From Ipomoea triloba (lineage: Eukaryota; Streptophyta; Magnoliopsida; Solanales; Convolvulaceae), in NCBI RefSeq assembly GCF_003576645.1, contig NC_044921.1, positions 26,230,203 to 26,294,202 of the forward strand: a DNA stretch of 64,000 nt. The letters run 5' to 3'. The notes under the pieces are model-generated. The model saw only the letters and a list, made by a program, of their open reading frames with translations, ran no database searches and was not told where the DNA came from. The translations under genes and the position numbers were made by a program. Numbering within the stretch: position 1 is the stretch's first letter; each line of letters opens with the position of its first letter. Positions 33,835 to 44,022 of this stretch are shown here, one piece after another.

Positions 33835-36352
33835 ATGAAGAAATCAGATGATCATCACCTAGCATTTGATTCAAAAATGGAGCCACTACACAAAAGAAGT
33901 TCTGATCATCATAAACCCAAGCCTCACTCAGATCATCGTCACCACTCACTTGAGGATAATGGAGGTTACTGCAAACGTGGTCTGTTACTGCTGGTGATTC
34001 TAGTTGCTTTATTCGTGAACATTCCGATTCTGGTTTTTATCTTCAGGCAATATAAAGTCTCCCCCTTCTTCAATGGCTTCTCGGCTGTGCTTCCCAGCAC
34101 GCCACCAAAAGGTAAATTAAAACTCTCTTTCTTCGTCACAACCCAGCCTTCTTCTGATAGTAGTTGTTTTTCTCAACTAAAAGTCTAAACTGATAGTTAG
34201 ATTACACATTTATGTTTATATATTATATATGTAGCTGCAGATAAGCTACTAGGAGGTCTTCTCCTTCCTGGATTTGATGAAAAATCGTGTCTGAGTAGGT
34301 ATGAATCAGTGCTGTATCTTAAGGAACTAAAGAGCCGGCCTTCTTCTTATCTCATCTCCAAGCTACGAAGCTATGAAGCTCTTCACCGGCGATGCGGACC
34401 ATATACAAAATCATATAACAAAACAGTGGAACTCATGAAGTCCGGTGAACGGCCGTTTCCCGACACAGGCTGTAAGTATGTGATTTGGATACCTTTTAAC
34501 GGTTTAGGAAACAGAATCCTGTCTTTAACTACCGCTTTCCTGTACGCAATTGTCACCAACCGAACGGTTCTTGCTTCTCCGATGGATCACATTCCGGAGC
34601 TCTTCTGCGAACCCTTCCCCGGAACTTCCCTGTTTCTCCCGGAGGATTTTCCGGTAACCGGCGATGAGTTAAATGGATTTGATCACAACTCCAAAAGCTG
34701 TTACGGGAATATCGTGTCGAAAAAACTGATTGACATGTCCAATGTGTCGCAATTGCCGCCTTTTATCTACCACAATCTGTACCATAACAAAGATCGTAAC
34801 GATGAATTGTTCTTCCAGGATGAACACCAAATGTTTCTGCAGAAAATTCCGTGGCAGATTATAAAGACAGACGAGTATTTCGTCCCGTCTCTTTTCACCA
34901 TGCCATTGTTCCAGAAAGTTCTGGAAAACATGTTTCCCGACAGGGAATCCGTGTTCCACCTCCTGGCACGCTACCTGATTCATCCCACGAATCCTGTCTG
35001 GGACCTCATTACCAGATTCCATGAAGCTTACCTCACCGGAGCCGATGTGAAGATCGGGCTTCAGGTTCGGGTGTTCGAGGGTTCAAGCCCGTTTCAGCAC
35101 ATCTTAGATCAGATACTATCATGTACGATGAAGGAGAACATACTCCCACAAATCAATCCAAAAGATCCCGGCCGGCCTGCCATAAACAGTGGCCCTATTT
35201 GGTAAAAAATAATTATCAGTCAATTTTGTTTTATTTACCAAATAGACCTTCAAATTATATTTTATTGTACAATTAGGCCTTTCAACTTGTTATTTTGTAG
35301 CAAATAAACACTCAAACCTATTTATGACCTGTAATAGCAGGTCAAATATATTTTCGACTAACCTCCGACCACAATCCGGCGACCAAATCAGAAAATCAAC
35401 CATCGGCATCGGTCGCTGCCAAAATGGCGACCAAATCAGTCTCCATCTCCAATAGAGACGGCAACGACGACCCAACTGGGTCACTCTCTCCACTGGATAT
35501 GTCAACCAAGTTGGTTGCCATCTGGAGACGGGGACCAGTTCCATCTCCACGGAGACAGCGACCAATTGGTCGCCGTCTCTAGTGGAGATGGCGACCGCTT
35601 TGGTTGCCATTTCCGCGGCCACTTAGGCCGGACGCGATCGGCGTCAGTGGTTGATTTTCTGATTTGGCCGTCGAAATGTGGTATTTGACCTGTTATTAAA
35701 GGTCATAAATAGGTTCGAGGGTTTATTTGCTACAAAATAACAAGTTTAAAGGGCCTAATTAAAACTTTTTTAAAGTTGAAGGACCTAATTGTGTACAATT
35801 TAAGGGTCTATTTGACCCTTATCCTACTATTTTTCTACGATTTGTTGATATTATCAACCAATTATACCCTTAACCCAATCAACTAACATCCATTTACCAA
35901 ATATTAGGAACAACAAGACAAAAGTTGTGCTGATCACATCCTTAAGTTCCTGGTACGCCGATAGGATTCGAGACATGTATTTGCAGAATCCAACGTTGAC
36001 CGGCGAGGTGGTCCGAGTTCACCAGCCCAGCCACGAAGAAGAGCAGAAATGGCAGCAAACGTTGCACTACTCGAAGGCGTTGGCGGAGATGTATCTTCTG
36101 GCGATGAGTGATAGATTGGTTACGAGTGCATGTTCCACTTTTGGGTATGTAGCTCAGGGTTTAGGAGGTTTGCATTCATGGCTAATGTTCGAGCCGCATA
36201 ACCGGAAAGTTCCAGATCCGCCATGTCAACGCGCCACCACCATGGATCCTTGCTATCTTCTCCGACCGGTCGATATCTCCAAGACGCCGCTTCTTAATTA
36301 CACAAGGCCTTGTGAAGATAGAGACAGGGGTCTTAAGCTCTTCCCGGTTTAA
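33835..36352 (+). CDS. FUT-d: galactoside 2-alpha-L-fucosyltransferase-like (GT37)
   Basis: Three exons, 33835-34111, 34235-35201 and 35908-36352, 562 aa when spliced. The cytosolic tail is His-rich (HHKPKPHSDHRHH) and is followed by CKRG and an anchor at about residues 48-70. The catalytic blocks are NGLGNRILSLTTAFLYA, CEPFPGTSL (Leu for the usual Trp), GLQVRVFEG, VLITSLSSWYADRIRDMY, SACSTFGYVAQGLGGL and CEDRDRGLKLFPV. The last intron (35202-35907) is not in FUT-a, -b or -c. Its donor and flanks come from a MITE. Without splicing the frame stops at 35205. With the GT-AG splice it reads through GPIW to NNKTKVVLITS in frame. Good conservation argues that it is expressed, but the splice needs cDNA support. 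Confidence 0.87.
35191..35907 (+). mobile_element. MITE forming the last intron of FUT-d, with nested insertion
   Basis: The element begins GGCCCTATTTGGTAAA right after AGT (35188-35190). The matching element in FUT-e begins at the same site and still has its right end (inverted GGCCCTGTTTAATTGGTAAA) and the AGT repeat. In FUT-d the right end has decayed to TTTACCAAATATTAG. A 3-bp duplication and GGCCCTGTTTGG-like ends suggest a PIF/Harbinger-type MITE. The class assignment is tentative. Confidence 0.7.
35239..35814. mobile_element. Long inverted-repeat (foldback) element nested in FUT-d intron
   Basis: Starts CAAATAGACCTTCAAATT and ends with the inverted AATTTAAGGGTCTATTTG. The arms stay complementary for roughly 150-190 bases (for example AGCAAATAAAC and GTTTATTTGCT) around a GC-richer centre. 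FUT-e lacks it at the homologous position. It probably belongs to a Mutator-like or foldback MITE family. No transposase. Confidence 0.75.
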
Positions 36353-36624
36353 CCGAATAAGATTTTAACATTCTATTTTACTTCAATTTTATTCTCTAGT
36401 TTTCATTTTCCACTTTACGTTTTTTGAGTTAAAAAGAATGTAATAATTGCTAAGTGCTAATAAATACATTTTCTATTTTCGTTTTCCAGTTTTTATTTTT
36501 TATTTTTTGCAGAAAAAATAGTTAATAAATGAACCCTAAATTTCATTAAACATTAAAAACAATATAATTTCAATAGTTCATTTATTATGATATTTTATTT
36601 TTTAATTTTAATAAGTTATATTAG

Positions 36625-38280
36625 TGATAAGTGCAAAAGATGCTACACTTATAAGGTTGTTCTCGGGTCACATTGCGCACAATCGCTAGCCTTTATGATT
36701 GATTTGAGCTTGAATTGCGTTAAAATGCTTGATATTGTCATTGGACCCTAGTCCACACTTGGTTAATCATTTTGTAGGTAAAAAGTTGTGCAAAAATGTG
36801 GAAAAGGCATGGATTTCGAAGATAGATTCACGGGCCAAAGTTGAGAAAAAGAACACAGGGCACGGACGCGCATCGGACATGCGTCCGGAATTTGGCTCGC
36901 AGAAGTTCGCACAACAGAGCCGAAGTCTGCTGTGGACGCGAGGAGGATGCGGGTCGGACGCCCGCGTCCGGATTTCACCCCTCTGAAGTTTGGATCAGCT
37001 CTGCTACGGACGCACGGCGGACGAAGGACGGACGCCTACGTCCGAAAATCAACTCTCTGAAGTTCATGAGCTCTGCTGAGGACGCGGGTCGGACGCCCGC
37101 GTCCGATTTTTGCCTCTCTGAAGTTTTGCAGCAGCGCAGCAGAAACCCCGCTGGACGCGCAGTGGACGCGCGTCCAGTCGGGCGTCCACAGCCTACCAGT
37201 TTGGCGGGTTGCGCGATTTAAATAGGGATTGGAGCAGTTTTGCGGAGATCATTCATTTTTTCATCTTAGCTCACCTTAGGAAAATTCTCTCTCCAGAATT
37301 AGGTTAAAATTCCCTCCCATTCCACACTCAAATTTCAATCAATTTTCAATTCAACTAGCTAGAATTAGAGAGATCTTCACTTCAACTTTGGATTGCTCAA
37401 GCTTGTATCAAGATTTCTACTACATTCAAGTAACATTTCCAATCTCTAGCTTTATAATTCAATTTCTAGCTTTTGATTTGTTTTGTTGATTTGATCTTGA
37501 ATTTTGTTTTTGATCTTGAATTGCACTTTGATTTTGATTCTAGTTTTCTTCCTTGTGATCAATTGCAATGTTGATTTGGATTTTAAGAATGATTGGCTAA
37601 ACTTCTTGTGATTTGGATCAATTGAACTTGTGTGTATCTCTTGAATGCTAAATGTCTTGAATTAAGGTTTGAATGATGCTTAATGGATGCTTGATAGTGT
37701 TTTGAAGTGTTAGTGTGGACTCTAGGCCAACTCGGCCGGTTGCCTTAGGGAATTAGGGTAGAATCACTCACCTATGAGAGTAGGGAGTGATTTAGACCTC
37801 TCCAACCACTTTTCCTTCCCACCTTTGAGAGAAGGGGGATTGGAAGACAAGTTAAGCACATAATGTGTTTGCCAAAATGCCTCTTGGAACTTAGGAGTTA
37901 TGAGAGTAACCCTATTGTGTAGAAGAGAGTCCTTTGACCATGAGAATGGCTTAGGTGTTTGTGATTTTGTCTCAAGTATGTCCCTTAAGTGTTACCTCAC
38001 CTTAACCTCTAGGAAATCAAGAGCTTACGTACTTGTTAGATTGATCCGAATCCTCCTTCCAAATAAATTGTTACTTACTCGTTTACCTTAGTTTGTTTAC
38101 CATAGCATGCCATACACACCTATCTTTTTTTGGATTAGCTTTCGAAAACTAGGCACCCTTATGACTAGTCCCTTGCTTACAGACTCCCTCCTTGCCTTTC
38201 CTTGAGACCGACACTCGGGAACTTTTTCCCGTTTTATTCACCTACACTCTTTCCACCTCCCGCTAAAAGACAACTTTTCA
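36625..38280 (+). mobile_element. Solo LTR, 1656 bp
   Basis: Begins TGATAAGTGC and ends CAACTTTTCA (TG...CA), flanked by perfect 5-bp copies of ATTAG (36620-36624 and 38281-38285). A TATA-like GATTTAAATAGGG near 37216 would mark the U3/R border. There is no internal retroviral region on either side, so it is a solo LTR left by LTR-LTR recombination. Size and style suggest Ty3/gypsy. Confidence 0.88.
36860..37200 (+). repeat. GC-rich tandem repeats with hairpins inside the LTR
   Basis: About five diverged units of roughly 75 bp. Each has a GGACGC...GCGTCC hairpin (for example TCGGACGCCCGCGTCCG) and mostly a CTCTGAAGTT tail. Base composition is far richer in GC than the rest of the window. Confidence 0.8.
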
Positions 38281-38285
38281 ATTAG

Positions 38286-39395
38286 GAAAAAAAACACTAC
38301 TTGTCTATATTTATAAGACTTTAAAAGTGTAGAAATATTTATAAAATGAAGTGCATGACAGTTGGTCCACTACAATGCGATTTAGGGCTAGCCAGCGGAC
38401 CTTAACCCACTTTGACACCCTAGAGTCCTAGACATGGCAATTTTGGAGGGCAAAGAGACTAATTGAGCCTTGACAATTTCGGAGTACGTCAACTTAATTC
38501 TTTCTAATCTAGCACCTATAATATAATAACAAATTGCACCCCAACTCTAAAAGACCTCATTGTTTCTGCCCTGAAGATCTAGCATATATAATAAGTCTAA
38601 TCCATAGATATAGGTTATAGGTAGAATTCTTGCGTTTTTTTATTAATTTAAAGTGGTTGAAAATTAAGATTTTTTAGGTTGGAAATTGTTGATTCGGCCG
38701 TTTTTTGTGTTCAAAATTCATGGTTGCTTCATTCATTTACTCCTTTCAAAAGGGTAAAAAACCTTGATTGATATTGGAATTTTACATCTTAATGATTATG
38801 TGATCTACAAAATACAATTTTAAAAATCTTTTTAGATTTTGTTTGACTATTATTCAAAATTTTCCCAATATAGTTAAGCATTTATATTTCTGTCCCCGTA
38901 TTTATTAAAGGACGATTAAATTCCAAAATATAAATAAATAACTAAATATAGGTGTCCCTTAATAGTTTTCTCTTTTCCTGTAGTAATACAACATTCATCT
39001 AAAGAATACTTCATAATATTCTGGTTAATTAAAAATTAAAATTTACAGATAATAGCACATCATCATAAACATTAAGTAGTAATTTTGTGGACAAAAATAA
39101 CATTAATGTATTTTGGAATTTTATTTAAATTGATTAATGCAAAATACTTCATGAACTCTCAAATTTCTACTCCTGTTCAAATTTGATCGAAGAAGAAAAT
39201 AAAAAATTGATAAACATTATGGCTCCTAAATTAAGCAATTAATACATGCCAAAATGGGAGTACAATTTGGGTGTAGATGTAAATCTTACCATGAATTGTA
39301 ACCCAATCCTGAGGACCTTCCGCTCCCAAGAATTCATATATATATATGGCGGCATACTCTGATCAGAATTGATTAGAATTTAATTTGATTCAGAA
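38286..39395. other. Intergenic upstream of FUT-e
   Basis: No coding region. A short stretch near 38980 (GTAGTAATACAACATTCATC) repeats the 3' flank of the FUT genes. A TATA-box-like TATATATATA near 39340 lies about 55 bases before the FUT-e ATG. Confidence 0.5.
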
Positions 39396-42091
39396 ATGAA
39401 GCAACCTGGGGCGATTCCCGTTGCTTTGTTGATAGGCCTGACGGGTTTGCTTTTGGTCGTCCTGCTAATCAAACAACGCCATCTTTTCGATTGCCCCTCC
39501 AGAGGTAAATATGTACCAGAAGATGATAGGTGTCAGAAACAACAGATAAAAAATTACATTTTTTTTAAGCTTATAACTTGGTTTTGCGTAAATCTTGTTT
39601 TCTTTACCTTTTCCTTTTGCTGGCTGTCCCAGTTGCAGAAGATGAAACTCTTCTCCGGCGTGATGAGGTGGCGGAATTGGAACTGGATAAGCTCCTAGGT
39701 GGTCTTCTCCTTCCTGGATTTGATGAAAGATCGTGTCTGAGTAGGTATGAATCAGTGCTGTATCTTAAGGAACTAAAGCGCAAGCCTTCTTCTTATCTCA
39801 TCTCCAAGCTACGAAGCTATGAAGCTCTTCACAAGCGCTGTGGGCCATATACAGAATCATATAACAAAACAGTGGAACTCATTGAGTCCGGTGAACGGCC
39901 GTTCCCCGACACAGGCTGTAAGTATGTGATTTGGATACCTATGAATGGGTTAGGAAACAGAATCATGTCTTTAACTACCGTTTTCCTGTACGCCGTTGTT
40001 ACAAACCGAACGGTTCTTGCTTCTCCGATGGATCACACGCCGGAGCTCTTCTGCGAACCGTTCCCCGGAACTTCCTTGTTTCTCCCGGAGGATTTTCCGG
40101 TTACCGGCGATGAGTTCATGGAATTTGATCAGAACTCCGAAAGCTGTTACGGGAATATCGTGAGGAATAATGAACTGATTGATATGTCCAATGTGTGGCA
40201 ATTACCGACTTTTGTGTACAACAATTTGGACCATGATAAAGATCGTTACGATGAACTGTTTTTCCAGGATGAACACCAGATGTTTCAGCAGAAAATTCCG
40301 TGGCTGATTATAAGATCAGACGAGTACTTCATCCCGTCTCTTTTCACCATGCCATCGTTCCAGAAAGTGTTGGGTCTCTCCATGTGAAGAAGCAAGATGG
40401 CAGACAAAGAAAATGGGACACTCACCTAATCTTTGTTTGTTTCCCTTTTGTCCTTAATGGATGAGAAATATTCCACAATATTTTATTCCTCATTTTCTTG
40501 GTCTTCTCTCGGTAGTATTGGGCAGCAGAGGAATGAATTATTTTCATTCCCATTCTTCTTTTTTTTTTCGGCCAGTAGAGAGAAACACAGAGAGGCAGTG
40601 AGTTCGGCAGTTCAGCAGAGGAAGAAAAACTCATCTTTCTTCTTCCTCTTCTTTTGGCGTTCGGCGGTTCATCAGCAGAAGGAACAAACTATTTTCTCCT
40701 TCATCTTTGGTGTAGTTTTGCCGTGCTATTTTGTCGTGGGTTTGCCTAGCTCTTGGGTATTTTCTTCATCAAATATTTAGAGAGGTCAGCTTATTTATTC
40801 CAGGAATCTCTTTGGATAATCTCGTAATATTTCTATTCATTTTTATCCTAGTCTTGGAAATTGAATATTTTGAGTACGAGATATTATTCCTTTTAGCCTG
40901 TGAATATTATAAGAATGTATTTGGCCTAGGAGTTGTTGTATTTGATGATTTGTAGATGTTTGGCTCGTGTGGTAGCCTGAAACTTTGTACCCAAGATTTG
41001 TGATATAGTGGAATATTTTGTTGTTGGTGGCCGGTGGTTTTTCCCCGCGGTTTTGGGGTTTTCCACGTAAATCTTGTGTTCCTTGTGTTCATATTTATTT
41101 TTGGGCTATTGTGTATTATCTCGTATTTGTGTACCGTGTCGGGTCTGTGATTTTGATTGTCACAGGAAGTGGGATTTTTCCTAACAGAAAGATCTGGAAA
41201 ACATGTTTCCCGACAGGGAATCCGTGTTCCACCTCCTGGCACGCTACCTGTTTCATCCCACGAATCCTGTCTGGGACCTCATTACCAGATTCCATGAAGC
41301 TTACCTCACCGGAGCCGATGAGAAGATCGGACTTCAGGTCCGAGTGTTCGACCGTCCGGGCCCGTTCCAGCACGTGTTAGATCAGATACTATCATGTACG
41401 ATGAAGGAGAACATACTCCCACAAATAAATCCAAAAGCTCCCCGCCGGCCCGCCCTAAACAGTAGCTGTGTTTGGTAAAATAATTAGTCTATCAGCTAAT
41501 TTTGTCTTATTTATTAAATAGTTATCAGCTAACAACTAATTTATCAAAACACTTTTTTACAATCAATCTATGTAATCAAGCAGTTATATTTTCTAATCCA
41601 ATCACCTAACAGTCATTTACCAATTAAACAGGGCCAGTACCAGAAAGAACAAGACAAAAGTTGTGTTGATAACATCCTTAAGTTCCTGGTATGGCGACAA
41701 GATTCGAGACATGTATTTGCAGAATCCAACGTTAACCGGCGAGGTGGTCCGAGTTCACCAGCCCAGCCACGAAGAAAAGCAGAAATATGAGGAAACGTTG
41801 CACTACTCGAAGGCGTTGGCGGAGATGTATCTTCTGGGGATGAGTGATAGATTGGTTACGAGTGGATGTTCCACTTTTGGGTATGTAGCTCAGGGGCTTG
41901 GAGGTTTGCATTCATGGCTTATGTTCGCGCCGAAGAACCGGAAAGTTCCAGATCCGCCGTGTCAGCGCGTCGCCTCCATGGATCCTTGCTATCTTCTCCG
42001 ACCGGCCGATACCTCTAAGACGCCGCTTCTTAATTACACAAGGTCCTGTGAAGATAGAGAGTGGGGTCTTAAGCTCTTCCCGGCCGGTTAA
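39396..42091 (+). CDS. FUT-e: GT37 fucosyltransferase-like gene interrupted by a solo LTR
   Basis: Coding segments are 39396-39504, 39633-40366, 41188-41474 and 41632-42091. The tail before the anchor is very short, without the His-rich stretch of FUT-b, -c and -d. Catalytic blocks are present: NGLGNRIMSLTTVFLYA, CEPFPGTSL, GLQVRVFD, SGCSTFGYVAQGLGGL, CEDREWGLKLFP. An 819-bp solo LTR lies inside the second coding segment, and unspliced reading meets TGA at 40385. The repeat plus LTR ends make a GT at 40367 and an AG at 41187. Removing 40367-41187 would restore frame with one extra Lys (FQK-KDLENM), total 529 aa. The last intron (41475-41631) is MITE-derived and shared with FUT-d. Either a recently disrupted gene or one rescued by splicing. 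Confidence 0.7.
40368..41186 (+). mobile_element. Solo LTR in FUT-e coding exon, 819 bp
   Basis: Begins TGTTGGGT and ends TTCCTAACA, flanked by perfect 5-bp GAAAG copies (40363-40367 and 41187-41191). Deleting the LTR and one repeat gives CAGAAAGATCTGG, the expected fucosyltransferase codons, so the empty site is clear. Probably Ty1/copia type by its size and ends. No internal domain remains. Confidence 0.92.
41464..41635 (+). mobile_element. 172-bp MITE forming the last intron of FUT-e
   Basis: The left end reads AGCTGTGTTTGGTAAA (GGCCCTATTTGGTAAA in FUT-d). The right end is the inverse of GGCCCTGTTTAATTGGTAAA. It is flanked by AGT (41461-41463 and 41636-41638). Splice sites lie inside the terminal repeats: the donor GTAAAA at 41475 and the acceptor CAG ending at 41631. 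Confidence 0.8.
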
Positions 42092-42258
42092 TAACCAAAC
42101 AAGATTTCAACATTATATTTTACTTCAATTATATTCTCTAATTTTCATTTTTCAGTTTATGCTTTTGAGTTAAAAAGAATATAATTGCTAAATGCTAATA
42201 AATACATTTTCTGTAGTAATACAACATTCATCTAATCTGGAAAGAATACCTTACCGCC

Positions 42259-43233
42259 ATGAATTAAGTGGATCCATGAATTCTATCTCAAGGATATGAA
42301 TTTTTGGAGTTGGAGGCCAAATAAAAATGATTCGGCTCTTATGAGAAGCATTGCTCAAGTTCGTGCCTTGCTGATTTCGATCTTTGACAGCCAAGAAGAG
42401 TGTATTCAAAAATTGAATTCTTATTTGGATGTTAAAGGTCTGTCCTCTGGCGCAGTGTATGATCTAATCAGACCTAAAGGACAAAAAAGCTTTGTGTTTA
42501 AGTATATTTGGAAGGGCATAAACCCTCCAAAGTATGCTTTTATTACATGGCTTTGTCTACGTGGGAGGTTACAAACAAAAGACAACCTGGAGTTCTTGGA
42601 GATCGATAACAAATGCCTTATGTGTGAATCTGAAAGGGAAAGTGCCAGCCACTTATTTTTTTCTTGTGAGTTTTCTAAGCTGGTATGGAAAAAAGTAAGA
42701 GCTGCATTAGGAATTCAAAGAAACACATGTTCTGTTCGTGGAGCTATTAAGTGGGCATATAGAGATTGGCGCGCTTCACGCACACAATCAAAAATTGGAT
42801 CCTTGGCAATTACTTCGGCTGTGTATCATATTTGGAAGGCAAGGAATATGGCCTTACATGATAATATGAGTCCAGACGTGGAGATGACATCTGCAATCTT
42901 GCTCAGAAATGTGTTCAAAATTCTCTATAAGGTCACTCCCCCTTCTTTTCTAACGTGCGGAACATGATGGCTTTCAAAAGCACTGTGGCTGCGGATTCGT
43001 GTTTCTGAGCTTCATTGAACAAATATGGGCTGAGGCCGCGTTGTTATATTTAAGTTAACTGTGGATTTTATTATGTTGTTCTTGTAATCTTTTTAGCGCT
43101 CTATCATAGGCTAACGGTTTTGACATATAGATCAATGACTCTTTAATTTTCCATATGCTAGGGAAATTAACTATTGTCTATATGCCATTTTTTGTACTTG
43201 TAATATTCTTTTTAATAATATTTACCTTAAAGG
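42259..43233 (+). mobile_element. 5'-truncated LINE with zf-RVT domain
   Basis: A 975-bp insert is flanked by 17-bp copies of AAGAATACCTTACCGCC (42242-42258 and 43234-43250). It encodes an uninterrupted C-terminal piece of LINE ORF2, from KWIHEFYLKD to CGT (about 42266-42967). The zinc-binding reverse-transcriptase domain (zf-RVT) shows as CLMCESERESASHLFFSC. The rest is the 3' UTR. It is a dead-on-arrival copy that landed in a fucosyltransferase relic. Confidence 0.9.
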
Positions 43234-43250
43234 AAGAATACCTTACCGCC

Positions 43251-43362
43251 GGTAGACTGTAAGTATGTAATTTGGGCGGCAGTTTTTGGATTTGGGAACA
43301 GTTTAATAACCATGGCTTCAGCTTTCCTATACACCCTTCTTACCAATAATTGCTCTAGCTAG
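43251..43362 (+). pseudogene. Fucosyltransferase (GT37) relic
   Basis: A short in-frame remnant of the GT37 core reads DCKYVIWAAVFGFGNSLITM then ASAFLYTLLTNN, with a stop at 43360. It corresponds to the IPxNGLGNRIxSLASAFLYA block of the intact genes. The LINE separates it from 42130-42258, which matches the 3' flank of the array genes. Confidence 0.85.
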
Positions 43363-43852
43363 CCCAAGTTGTGTATCACGGCCCAATCTAAATATCTTGA
43401 CTCAATTCAAGCAGGTGGGTGTGGGGGGAGTTAGTTGGTGCATTTTTTTTATACATAAGTTTCTCAACTTATACTAGACTAATCTTAATATTCAGTTTCC
43501 CATCTCAAAAATCACTAGATATAAAATCCAAATCGTATAAGCACCAAAAGGCCAATCCACACCCTACTCCAATCTGGAGCCCAACTCCAATGATGTTTGA
43601 AGTGAAGTTCAAACCCCTACACTTTCACCCATAATTTATGGTTCTCGCTCTCTATGATGGCCATAGGAAATATGGTTGTATTAGGGTCTTGACCCAATTT
43701 AGAGGACCCAACTAACAAGGAGTTTTTATAAGAGTTACGAAAATATATCATATATGTTTGTATATATGGGAATACATACGATCATATGAGAACACATGCC
43801 TCATATAAAAAATAATTTAAGAATTCAAAAGTACATCAACTCACAATTCTCT

Positions 43853-44017
43853 AATTTTCATTTTCCAGTTTATGCTTTTGAGTTAAAAAGAATATAATTG
43901 TTTTTTTTTTGACTGAGAATATAATTGTTAAATGCTAATAAATACATTTTCTGTAATAATAAAACATTCATCTAATCTGGAAAGAATACCTTACCGCCGG
44001 TACACTTTAAGTATGTA
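43853..44017 (+). repeat. Second copy of FUT 3' flank plus tiny relic
   Basis: Repeats 42135-42258 joined directly to the first bases of the relic at 43251, without the LINE, so it is a natural empty site. It carries a small T-rich insert near 43900 and ends at the solo LTR after 44022. Confidence 0.85.
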
Positions 44018-44022
44018 ATTGA

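Noticed and set aside
36841..37221. 126-aa Arg-rich ORF
   Set aside because: It lies wholly inside the GC-rich hairpin repeats of a solo LTR and has no domain.
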